Origin: Pseudomonas trivialis
Lineage (GTDB): Bacteria > Pseudomonadota > Gammaproteobacteria > Pseudomonadales > Pseudomonadaceae
NCBI RefSeq assembly: GCF_001439805.1
Contig: NZ_JYLK01000009.1
Span: 124,001 to 188,000 of the forward strand
Length of the DNA: 64,000 bases
Reading direction: 5' to 3'
Made by a program: the position numbers and the translations under genes
Notes under the pieces: generated by a model
The model's input: only the letters and a program-made list of their open reading frames with translations
What the model was told of the DNA's origin: nothing
The model's database searches: none
Shown here: positions 1-7,077 of the stretch, piece by piece
How positions within the stretch are numbered: position 1 is the first letter of the stretch
Layout: every line of letters begins with the position of its first letter

Positions 1-575
1 TTGACAACATCATTGTTTTTTTCAGGGTTGAAGATCAGACGCTTTTCTTCGTCGTAATGCATCATGTTGTGGGTGCCGGGCACGATGGCCATGCACGCCG
101 TGTCTTTCATCGTATCAGTGAAAGCGGTCCACGCCGTCAAAGTGCCTCGACGCCCGGAATCATCGGGCCAGACGATATGCGGACGCCCCGCCACGCCAGC
201 AAAGGTGTTTGCCTGATGCCAGTCGGTGCCAGCATCGCCCGGGTACTTGGAGAAAAACTCGGTACGCCAGCAAAGCAAATCCTTGCCCATCAGGCTGCGC
301 ACTTTGTGTACGATCTTGGGATGGCACACGTGACTGCCGAGAAAGGGGATATCCAAGTGTCGATCATAGTTGGCCAGATTATTATTGCCAGCGTTGGATA
401 ACGTGTTGTCGGCATACACCGCATTGCTGCGATCCAAGGTTTGCAGGCGAACCGTTCGCCACTGTTTTTCCATCTCCTCCGGTTCGTAAACCTTAAAGGG
501 CTTTACATATCCATTCTTGAAGAAAAAAGCTATGTCTTCATCACTAAGCCCGAAGTCTTCTTTTAACTGATTCAC
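1..575 (-). CDS. SyrB2-like non-haem Fe(II)/2-oxoglutarate halogenase (partial, C-terminus outside window)
   Basis: The reverse strand reads from a GTG at 575-573, preceded by AAGGAG about 8 bases upstream, to the window edge without a stop (191 codons). The protein is colinear with SyrB2/CytC3-type halogenases: ANYDRHLD at about residues 68-75, LCWRTEFFSKYPGD at 101-114 and GTDWHQANTFA at 116-126. In this family the first iron ligand is a His followed two residues later by Ala instead of the Asp/Glu of hydroxylases, which leaves a site for chloride. Here His120-Gln121-Ala122 (codons 218-210) shows that pattern. Family members chlorinate unactivated carbons of substrates held on a carrier protein. 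The second His ligand should lie beyond position 1. The gene follows the adenylating enzyme by 50 bases on the same strand. Family assignment is firm; substrate is unknown. Confidence 0.88.
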   Translation of the reverse strand, partial: MNQLKEDFGLSDEDIAFFFKNGYVKPFKVYEPEEMEKQWRTVRLQTLDRSNAVYADNTLSNAGNNNLANYDRHLDIPFLGSHVCHPKIVHKVRSLMGKDLLCWRTEFFSKYPGDAGTDWHQANTFAGVAGRPHIVWPDDSGRRGTLTAWTAFTDTMKDTACMAIVPGTHNMMHYDEEKRLIFNPEKNNDVV

Positions 576-625
576 GTTAAATCTCCTTGTCTTCCAGGTT
601 GTAAGTTTTTTGTCTGCGTGACCAC

Positions 626-2095
626 TCAGCTGAATACGGAAGTTTCATAACGTGACGCTATATTCTGGCGTTGTAGTTTCAAGTTCAAGGTGAGCAAACC
701 ATTCTCCGAGGTGAAGGGTTCGGTCGATAAAAAATAGTTGCGTATAGGGACTGTGGCACAGGCGTTATAGTCGTCGATGGTCGTTTCAATCAGTTGATGC
801 GCGCGGGTATCAATCTGCTCGACCACCAACAACAGTCCCAAGTGCGGCCTGCTACCTCCCAGGGCAACGGCATGGAGCACACCTGGCAAACGATTAAAGG
901 CTTGCTCAACGGAGGTGGGATGGATTTTCAGGCCACCGGAGGTAATGATCGTGTCGTTTTTGCGACCCTCGATAAAGAGGTATCCATCATCATCCATACG
1001 CCCGATATCGCCAGTGGCAATCAGCGTTTCGTCGCGATAAACAGCGCGCTCCACTTCTGCGGGCTGGCCGATGTATCCACAGGTCAGCCGGCACCGCGAG
1101 TTGAGCAATATTTCCCCATCACTTCCCAGCGTCACACTGCCTGGAACCAATGCACGGCCCACCGAGCCAGGTCGATGGTGATGCAGTGTATTGACCGCGA
1201 TAGGCCCATACTCGGTCATGCCGTAGGCTTCCAGAAGCGGCAGGCCGGCAGTGCGATAGCCATCCAGAACGGCCAGTGGCAACGCAGCCATGCCGCTCCA
1301 CATCTGCCGAATGTTTGCACCGAATGCCTCGCGCAACGCTCCCTCGCTGCCATCGCACAAACGCCACATCGCCTCGTAAAAAAGGGGAGGAGCCAGGAAC
1401 AGACTCGGAGACGTTTGCTTAAGTGCCTGCATGACGTGCTGCATGCTGCTCACGGCGATATTGATGCCGGCGTCGATGCACCCGTAGATCAGTAACTTCT
1501 GCTGGTAGTTGGACAGCGGCAAAAAAATCAGAAAGCTATCGTCAGTCCTGGCGTCAATGGCTGAGAAAAACCCCCGCGCATTGGCCAGGACTGTCGCGTT
1601 ATTAACCCTGATCTGCTTTTGTTTACCACTGGTTCCAGAAGAGAAAATGATCGGGCCGGACACCGCGTTCGTTGAACCGTCAACCGCGAGGTTTTGAAAA
1701 AATTCCAATCCACAGACCTGTCCCAGGGGGGCCCATGAATCGGTAGGGGCAATGCCGTCGTAAGAGGCGCTGGCAAGCAAGTAGGCGATGCTGGCACGCC
1801 CGATGACCGCCAGTGCGTCTTCAGGATTTTTTTCTGGAAGTTGTAAAACCGTACACCCGAGGTGCAGTAAAGCCAGATCGGCAATCAGTGCCGACTTGCC
1901 ATTCTCTGCAACCAGGACGACCTGCATACCGGCTTCCACGCCATGGGCTTGGAGCTGCTGCGCTACAAGACAAACAGCCTCATAGACCTGCGAGAAGTGC
2001 AGACACTCTGTATCAGTGCGGCTATGAAACACCACGGTGTTGCGCCGGTTGTCTTTGAGTTGGGTAATGAGTGTGTCCAGTCTTTCGCTCTTCAC
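626..2095 (-). CDS. Stand-alone ANL-superfamily adenylating enzyme (acyl/aminoacyl-AMP ligase)
   Basis: This 489-residue protein has the ANL order: P-loop-like SSGTSGKQK at 152-160, AYGMTEYG at 290-297, TGDIG at 361-365, GRKND at 377-381, and a C-terminal LKLQR whose Lys473 is the expected catalytic A10 lysine. It should activate a carboxylic acid as the adenylate and load it on a carrier protein; the free carrier at 3507-3776 is the obvious partner. The FDxS motif that supplies the amino-group-binding Asp in NRPS adenylation domains is not apparent, so the substrate may be a plain acyl chain and not an alpha-amino acid. The start is a GTG at 2095-2093 with AGGAG about 11 bases upstream. It is probably co-transcribed with the downstream halogenase gene. 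Confidence 0.8.
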   Translation of the reverse strand: MKSERLDTLITQLKDNRRNTVVFHSRTDTECLHFSQVYEAVCLVAQQLQAHGVEAGMQVVLVAENGKSALIADLALLHLGCTVLQLPEKNPEDALAVIGRASIAYLLASASYDGIAPTDSWAPLGQVCGLEFFQNLAVDGSTNAVSGPIIFSSGTSGKQKQIRVNNATVLANARGFFSAIDARTDDSFLIFLPLSNYQQKLLIYGCIDAGINIAVSSMQHVMQALKQTSPSLFLAPPLFYEAMWRLCDGSEGALREAFGANIRQMWSGMAALPLAVLDGYRTAGLPLLEAYGMTEYGPIAVNTLHHHRPGSVGRALVPGSVTLGSDGEILLNSRCRLTCGYIGQPAEVERAVYRDETLIATGDIGRMDDDGYLFIEGRKNDTIITSGGLKIHPTSVEQAFNRLPGVLHAVALGGSRPHLGLLLVVEQIDTRAHQLIETTIDDYNACATVPIRNYFLSTEPFTSENGLLTLNLKLQRQNIASRYETSVFS

Positions 2096-2158
2096 GCTGC
2101 CCGCTCCTGCAACCGGTTGGTGATTCGAAGCCTACTACCGGTAAACACGCTCGGGGCG

Positions 2159-2201
2159 TTGCGTTAGGTTTTTGCAGTTGCCTTTAGTTTTGCTAACGCA
2201 A
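2159..2201. promoter_or_regulatory. 9-bp inverted repeat in the divergent intergenic region (candidate operator)
   Basis: TTGCGTTAG at 2159-2167 is matched exactly by CTAACGCAA at 2193-2201 with a 25-base spacer. The repeat sits between the divergently transcribed adenylating enzyme and exporter genes, where both promoters must lie. A regulator-binding role is inference; no regulator gene is in the window. Confidence 0.35.
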
Positions 2202-2301
2202 GTTGCGTCCCCTTACACGGCCTGGGTATTTTCGGACGTCCTTGATGATCCCTGCCTTGGCCACTCGTTCATCCACGACAGACCCACCGGGAGCTTCATT
2301 C

Positions 2302-3486
2302 ATGCTGTCGCGAAACTATCTGTTTTACGCTGTAGTTGCGCTGGCGACGGCTTGTGATCAGGCCGTGCTGACTGGGGTCGTCTGGATGTCGCTGAAGTTA
2401 TCCGGGTCAACCCTGCCACTGGGCATCGTGCTGTGTTTATCGGTCGCAGTACCGTTTGTGCTGGACCTTGCGAGTCGTGGGCGCGCTGCCGATATTAGTG
2501 CGACGTGGCTGGTTGCCTTGCGCATCGTGGCGTTCCTTGTAGCGGCCCTATTTGCATGGTGCGGACTGGCCACGGCGCTGAGCTTTTTTTTGTTAATCGC
2601 GCTGATGGTGGGTACGGTCGACTTCCTCACGGCCAGCTCGCTGGAAATCGAAAATACTCGTCGAGTGGTCGCTGGTTGGCTGCCAGCCGATAATGCCGCG
2701 CGCTATATGCAAACGGCGATACAAGTCGGCGGTTTCAGTGGCTCGCTGGCGGGAGGCGGGTTGTTGGGCCTGTTCAGCGATTCCACATTCCTGCTATGCG
2801 TGGCGTTGTCAGGCGCTGCGCTCAGCCCTGCGCTATTACTGGCACGGATGAAGCGCGGCGTGCCGGTTGCCGCTCAGGGACACGAGCAGCGTCCGACATC
2901 TCAAGCCAGCCCCGCGCCTTTCCAAATGCCCTATGCCGCGATGGCGTGCCTGGGCTTGATCGCCCTGCATATCGGCGCATTCAACAGCATGATGCCCATC
3001 GTCTATCAACAGGTTAACCATTGGAGTCCCACCAGTTACGGGGTTGCTTCTGGCGTTGCGGGCCTCGGCGCCTTCCTGGCCGCGTTGATTCCACTGAGCA
3101 AACATCGACTGGCAATGTTTGCGACGGCTCTGATCGTGGTCGATGCACTGATGGTGCTCGCCCCCCAAGTGCTGCTGTCGATGGTGGGCGCATTTCTGGT
3201 GGGTTTTATTACCAATCACCTGCGAATCGTGGTGCGTAGTCAACTGATGCGGGCGGCCAACAATGATGCTCAGGCCGCACTGATTGGCAGTCGCAGCACG
3301 TTCTGTGCGTACTCGATGCAGGCCACCGCGCCATTGCTGCTGACCTTTGCCACCACCGCGTCGATCTTCGGGCCCGCCAGTGGGCCTGCATTGATGATCG
3401 GCACCGGCGTAGTCAGCGCCACCGGGCTGCTGGGGTTGGCTCAATTACGTCGACAAGCACAGCCCCTTCCGCTGGCCCGCTTATAA
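2302..3486 (+). CDS. MFS-type membrane transporter, probable exporter of the cluster product
   Basis: This 394-residue, very hydrophobic protein has about 11-12 predicted membrane segments, a basic cytoplasmic stretch around residues 185-205 (KRGVPVAAQGHEQRP) between two halves, and a basic C-terminal tail. This is the layout of major facilitator superfamily transporters of the DHA/macrolide-efflux kind. I chose ATG 2302 because GGGAG lies 9 bases upstream and the membrane segments begin just after it; an in-frame start at 2203 would add a non-membrane leader. The carrier gene follows after 20 bases. Export of, or self-protection against, the product is inferred from context only. Confidence 0.7.
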   Translation: MLSRNYLFYAVVALATACDQAVLTGVVWMSLKLSGSTLPLGIVLCLSVAVPFVLDLASRGRAADISATWLVALRIVAFLVAALFAWCGLATALSFFLLIALMVGTVDFLTASSLEIENTRRVVAGWLPADNAARYMQTAIQVGGFSGSLAGGGLLGLFSDSTFLLCVALSGAALSPALLLARMKRGVPVAAQGHEQRPTSQASPAPFQMPYAAMACLGLIALHIGAFNSMMPIVYQQVNHWSPTSYGVASGVAGLGAFLAALIPLSKHRLAMFATALIVVDALMVLAPQVLLSMVGAFLVGFITNHLRIVVRSQLMRAANNDAQAALIGSRSTFCAYSMQATAPLLLTFATTASIFGPASGPALMIGTGVVSATGLLGLAQLRRQAQPLPLARL

Positions 3487-3506
3487 ATGATCAATGGAGG
3501 TAAACA

Positions 3507-3776
3507 ATGAGTTTCGATACCAAAATGGTTGATCGTCACACTGTGCTGGCGCAGGTCAACCACCTCATGAAGGAAGTGGCCCCCCAGAGCGTCCAGGACA
3601 ATCCAAACCTGTCTTTTCTTGAAGCGGGCATCGACTCGATGAAACTGATGCTGTTGGTCACACGTCTGGAAGACCAGTTCCAAGTCGAGTTCCAGACCGA
3701 TCATCTTGCTCCCCAGTTTCTCGGCAGCCCGGCGTCCGTCACGGCCCTGCTCCTGGATCACTACCTGACCGTTTAA
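3507..3776 (+). CDS. Free-standing acyl/peptidyl carrier protein
   Basis: This 89-residue, single-domain protein has the carrier signature LEAGIDSMKLM, with Ser44 as the phosphopantetheine attachment site, and a typical acidic four-helix carrier length. A strong TGGAGG ribosome site precedes ATG 3507. No phosphopantetheinyl transferase is in the window, so a housekeeping one is presumably used. It is the expected tether for the acid activated at 626-2095 and the substrate carrier for the halogenase, as SyrB1 is for SyrB2. The BtrH-like gene starts 16 bases downstream. Whether it carries an amino acid or a fatty acyl group cannot be read from the sequence. Confidence 0.85.
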   Translation: MSFDTKMVDRHTVLAQVNHLMKEVAPQSVQDNPNLSFLEAGIDSMKLMLLVTRLEDQFQVEFQTDHLAPQFLGSPASVTALLLDHYLTV

Positions 3777-3792
3777 GCGAAGGATCGCTCCC

Positions 3793-4731
3793 ATGGAAGA
3801 ACGACCGTTTCCCTATGATGTGCACCTATACGACCGGCGCTTCCTCAATTGCTTCCAGCGACACGCCGTAGTCTTCATGAAGCGCCTAGGTATCGAGGTG
3901 GACTGGCTGTTCTACAATGCCTTGCCTACGGCAGGCAGTATTTTCCAGCAAATGGTGGTGGAAAATAAACCTAAGTACGCGCTGCAAAGCCCCTACTTCG
4001 CTGAAGAAGACCTGGCGCTGCTTGGGGTGGGGGTTCATGAGCAGCACGCTGAGTCCCTGGATGACCTGCTGCCGGTCATCCACCAGCAGATCCAAGCTAA
4101 TGGGTGTGCCTTTTTATCGGGTGACGTGTACTACTTCGCCCATTGCCCCGAATACCGCAGCAAGCATGCCCAGCATGTCGTGGTGCTGCGCCAAGCGAAT
4201 GCAAATGGTACCTGGGACATTGTGGATGACAATGCCGCCAGTGTTCTGTGCGAGTACCGCTACCCGCAAGAAGTCCTCGATCAGTTTTTCCAGAATGACG
4301 GTGGTCGGCGCATGTTTTGTCTGGAGTGGACTCCGACGCCTCTGAGCGATATCGAACCCGTGATCCGCCGGCGTCATGAAACGTTTCTGAACAACCGCAC
4401 CGATGACACTTGGTTCTATCACAACCTTGAACCTGTGCTGGATAACTCATTGGCGTGCGATACGACCAAGTATCGGGCGTTGCATGACGTGTTCACGCTA
4501 CTGGCGGGTTCACGTCATTGCTTTGCCCGCTACCTCGCCATAACGGCAGCGCCGGACGTCATCCAGGAGCGAGTTGCACGCTTTGCCGAGGAGGCAAGCG
4601 TACTCAAAAGCTTAATGGTGATGGCGCAGGTCACCGGCAAGCTGCGCCGCCGTGATGTCCTCGAACGCTGTGCGGCCCTGGCGGGCCTGGAAGCTGATTA
4701 CCTTAACGACCTGCGTGTGGCGAGTAACTGA
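3793..4731 (+). CDS. BtrH-like acyltransferase/thioesterase (papain-like Cys-His-Asp fold), putative release enzyme
   Basis: This 312-residue protein resembles the butirosin BtrH N-terminal family, whose founding member moves an acyl chain from a carrier protein to an amine. Seen here are an N-terminal PFPYDVHLYDRRFLNCFQRHA with Cys20 in the nucleophile position, a HAQHVVVLRQA strand with His128, and GTWDIVDDNA with Asp142/145/146, in the order Cys, His, Asp of cysteine-peptidase-like enzymes. It lies directly behind the carrier gene, fitting transfer of the carrier-bound (chlorinated) acyl group to an acceptor or to water. The C-terminal third (about 215-312) is helical and unassigned. Family membership is inferred by eye; an orphan cysteine hydrolase is the alternative. 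Confidence 0.6.
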   Translation: MEERPFPYDVHLYDRRFLNCFQRHAVVFMKRLGIEVDWLFYNALPTAGSIFQQMVVENKPKYALQSPYFAEEDLALLGVGVHEQHAESLDDLLPVIHQQIQANGCAFLSGDVYYFAHCPEYRSKHAQHVVVLRQANANGTWDIVDDNAASVLCEYRYPQEVLDQFFQNDGGRRMFCLEWTPTPLSDIEPVIRRRHETFLNNRTDDTWFYHNLEPVLDNSLACDTTKYRALHDVFTLLAGSRHCFARYLAITAAPDVIQERVARFAEEASVLKSLMVMAQVTGKLRRRDVLERCAALAGLEADYLNDLRVASN

Positions 4732-4784
4732 AAAGTTTCGCTTCAGTACGTGCAGCCGCTGTGCCCCGTCTACAGGATCCTGCC

Positions 4785-5999
4785 ATGAACTTTCTTATTC
4801 AGGCGTCGCTGATCTTCAGCATGCCGTTGTTATTCTGGTTGCCACTGCGGCGCTTCGTACCGCTCGTGCTAGTCCAGATCCTGTGTGGCATATTGATTGG
4901 GCCGAGTTTGCTGGGCCGCTTGGCTCCCGAGCTTTACGCCAGCGTATTTCCACCCAATACGGGCGTGGCCCTGTCGAGCCTCTCGGCACTGGCAATCGTC
5001 TGCGTGGGCTTTATCGCCGGCATGGAACTGGAACTCGACGAACTCAAGCATCAGGCACGCCGAGTACTGCATGCAGGTTTCCTGAGTTATCTCATTCCTG
5101 CGGTGGGGGGCGGATGCTTCGCCTGGTGGGCGGGGCATCAATGGCCGGAGCTGGTGGGGGAGCGCGCCACATCAGGGGTCTTTGCCGTGGCCGGTTCGAT
5201 TTGCTTCGGGGTAACTGCACTTCCCGTCCTGGCGGCGATTTTGCGCGAGATGAATCTTTCCAGCAGTCGGCTTGGCCACACATCGCTCACCTTGGCCGCC
5301 ATCAATGACCTGCTATTGTGGAGTTGCCTGACCGCCCTGATGCTGGCAACTTCACAACCAAATGCTGCGCAACACGCCTGGGTTTGGCTGCTTTTGCCGG
5401 TACTGCTGGCAGCCGGGTTTATATTTCGTCCGTGGCTACGCAAATGGTTCGAGAGCCTGACTCAAATGAAGGAGCTTTCGACAAGTGCGCTAAGCATTGT
5501 GTTGGTTGGGCTTTTCCTTTCAGCCAGCGTCAGCGAAATGCTGGGGATGCATGCGGTGATCGGCTCTTTCATTTTCGGCATGCTCTTGCCAAAGGCACTG
5601 CGTCAGCACTTCACCAAGCTGACCGCCCCCTTCAGTAACGCGGTGCTACTGCCCTTCTTCTTTGTATCGGCAGGGCTCAGCCTCGACATCAGCGCCAGCC
5701 CTGCGTGGATGTTCTTCATGCTTAGCGTGGTGGTGGGCAGCGGCCTTAAAATCATCAGTACAGCCATCCCCGTGCACGCGTGGGGATGGAGTTGGCGCGA
5801 AGCCTTGCAACTGGGGGCGCTTATGCAGAGCAAGGGGCTGATGGAGATAGTTGTCCTTCGCGCGCTTTACGACGCAGGGATTATTTCGCAAAGCTGCCTA
5901 ACGGCACTCCTGTTGATGGCGCTGGTCTGCACTGCACTGGCGATGCCTCTGACACGCGGATTGGCGCCGCAGGTCCACCGGAAATACCTGATGGAGTGA
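4785..5999 (+). CDS. CPA2-family cation/proton antiporter (KefB/NapA-like membrane domain)
   Basis: This 404-residue membrane protein has the CPA2 pattern: LVQILCGILIGPSLLG near the N-terminus, an acidic GMELELDELKHQ loop at about 79-90, and FGVTALPVLAAILREMN followed by SLTLAAINDLLLW, in which Asn-Asp occupies the ion-binding pair. There is no regulatory RCK/TrkA domain. ATG 4785 is preferred over GTG 4761 because AGGAT lies 7 bases upstream and the hydrophobic segment starts at once. It is the last gene of the plus-strand cluster, 53 bases after the BtrH-like gene. Antiporters accompany several secondary-metabolite clusters; a role in self-protection or ion homeostasis is inference. Confidence 0.75.
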   Translation: MNFLIQASLIFSMPLLFWLPLRRFVPLVLVQILCGILIGPSLLGRLAPELYASVFPPNTGVALSSLSALAIVCVGFIAGMELELDELKHQARRVLHAGFLSYLIPAVGGGCFAWWAGHQWPELVGERATSGVFAVAGSICFGVTALPVLAAILREMNLSSSRLGHTSLTLAAINDLLLWSCLTALMLATSQPNAAQHAWVWLLLPVLLAAGFIFRPWLRKWFESLTQMKELSTSALSIVLVGLFLSASVSEMLGMHAVIGSFIFGMLLPKALRQHFTKLTAPFSNAVLLPFFFVSAGLSLDISASPAWMFFMLSVVVGSGLKIISTAIPVHAWGWSWREALQLGALMQSKGLMEIVVLRALYDAGIISQSCLTALLLMALVCTALAMPLTRGLAPQVHRKYLME

Positions 6000-6043
6000 G
6001 CCTCTGCACACGGGAATGCGGAGCCTTCCCGTGTGCAGAGGCT
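5999..6043. terminator. 18-bp perfect inverted repeat abutting the antiporter stop codon
   Basis: AGCCTCTGCACACGGGAA at 5999-6016 pairs without mismatch with 6026-6043 across a 9-base loop, and the first base is the last base of the antiporter stop codon. The hairpin is very stable but has no T-tract on either side, so it may act as a 3' stabiliser or rho-assisted end instead of a classic intrinsic terminator. Confidence 0.55.
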
Positions 6044-6079
6044 TGGCATGAGCAGCGCTGGCAAGCACACGATTTGGCG

Positions 6080-6440
6080 ACTTCTGGATATGCTCTACCA
6101 CTGAGTTGCTTGAGCGTTTCCAGTAACGAAAGTGCCTGATCGGTGAGGGGGATTGTGTTCGGCCGGCGCTTTTTCATGCGCTCTGGCGGAATGGTCCAAA
6201 TGCGCGTGTCGAAGTCGATATCTGCCCATCGTGTGGTGGCTGCTTCGGCAGGGCGGGTCATCGTGTGTAACTGCCATTCGATCAGGCAGCGGGTCGTGCG
6301 TTTGATGCTGGCATTCGCGATTTCCATCATGAGCTCGGGAAGCTCCTCAGGTGGTAGCGCAGCCATGTTCTCTTTTTTAGGTTTCTTGAACACCGCCCGA
6401 ATTCCATTAAGGGGGTTCGCAAAAATCAGCCCGGAGTTGA
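6080..6440 (-). pseudogene. Tyrosine integrase remnant (P4-like, tmRNA-targeting type)
   Basis: The reverse frame reads LIFANPLNGIRAVFKKPKKEN, then IANASIKRTTRCLIEWQLHTMTRPAEAATTRWADIDFDTRIWTIP and PLTDQALSLLETLKQLSG, a good match to the middle of P4-type phage/island integrases including the first catalytic Arg (TMTRPAEA). The N-terminal arm-binding domain, the HxxR box and the catalytic Tyr are absent; after LKQLSG the frame turns into unrelated Cys-rich sequence. The fragment lies about 150 bases from the 3' end of ssrA, as expected for the integrase of an island inserted there. It therefore marks a decayed island boundary. Confidence 0.8.
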
Positions 6441-6548
6441 CCCCGTAGGTCCCGGGATACCACCTGGGATACCAAAGCGACTGGAACCCAGAAACCCTCC
6501 AAAGATCCCATAAGCTCTGAAGCCCTTGTATTTACTGGATTTCAGGCA

Positions 6549-6576
6549 CAAAAAAAGACGTCCGTGGACGTCTTTA
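6549..6576 (-). terminator. Rho-independent terminator of ssrA
   Basis: AAAGACGTCC at 6554-6563 pairs with GGACGTCTTT at 6566-6575; read on the minus strand the hairpin is followed by seven T residues. It lies just past the 3' CCA of the tmRNA gene. Confidence 0.85.
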
Positions 6577-6586
6577 GATGATGAAG

Positions 6587-6983
6587 TGGTGGAGCCGGGG
6601 GGATTTGAACCCCCGTCCGCCAGTACTCCGCTGTCGGTACTACATGCGTAGCCGTTTCTATTAAGTTAACCCTCAGCGACCCGAAGGGCAGGGTGCTTTG
6701 GGCGAGTTGTGTAAGTTTTAGCCGCTTCGTCCACAACGTACTGCACGGCGATTCTGTTCTATATGACAATCACTTTGGGTTTACAGACATCCCCTGGTGA
6801 TTGCTGGACCCGAAGGTACCAGAAGCTCAGGGCTAAGGCTGCTTACGCAGCGAGAGCGAATTCCTGGCCGTAGTTTTCGTCATTGGCAACTATAAGAAGT
6901 TGCAACAGTGGATTTACGAGTTCTGTTACCAACTCGGCATGCACCTAAAGTTTCGCGACCGGCGTCGAATCCTAAACGGCCCC
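6587..6983 (-). ncRNA. ssrA: Transfer-messenger RNA (tmRNA)
   Basis: The minus strand begins GGGGCCG at 6983 and ends CGGCTCCACCA at 6587, which pair as a tRNA-like acceptor stem. The T-arm GGGGGTTCAAATCCCCC is present just before the 3' end. The tag frame starts with GCC at 6887 and ends with TAA at 6845-6843, encoding ANDENYGQEFALAA, the form seen in the P. fluorescens group. tmRNA with SmpB (gene at 10456-10938) frees stalled ribosomes and tags the nascent peptide for proteolysis. The 3' end is intact although it borders an integrase remnant, as expected when an island restores the target on insertion. Confidence 0.97.
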
Positions 6984-6988
6984 GTGCT

Positions 6989-7018
6989 TGTAACTCGTTG
7001 TTTCTTAGTGAGTGACAA
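6989..7018 (-). promoter_or_regulatory. Candidate sigma-70 promoter of ssrA
   Basis: On the minus strand TTGTCA (7018-7013) and GTTACA (6994-6989) are separated by 18 bases, and the second hexamer is 5 bases before the tmRNA 5' end. The match to consensus is moderate. Confidence 0.4.
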
Positions 7019-7050
7019 GCCTGTGCAGTGTACGTCAAATCGTCACGGAA

Positions 7051-7070
7051 GGCCAACCCGAAGGTTGGCC
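7051..7070 (-). terminator. Hairpin after the small secreted protein gene
   Basis: GGCCAACC and GGTTGGCC flank a CGAA/TTCG loop, 8 bases after the stop codon of the minus-strand gene. No clear T-run follows, so termination strength is uncertain. Confidence 0.5.
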
Positions 7071-7077
7071 CTCTCGC

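Noticed and set aside
57..496. Two short plus-strand frames over the halogenase region
   Set aside because: The minus strand encodes a clear SyrB2-like protein; these have no homology or ribosome site.
794..1495. 233-codon plus-strand frame opposite the adenylating enzyme
   Set aside because: The minus-strand frame has all ANL motifs; this one has none.
6070..6110. Minus-strand CTCAGTGGTAGAGCA, resembling a tRNA D-arm
   Set aside because: No anticodon or T-arm follows at tRNA spacing; CTCAGTGGT also encodes the LSG of the integrase remnant, so the match is coincidental.
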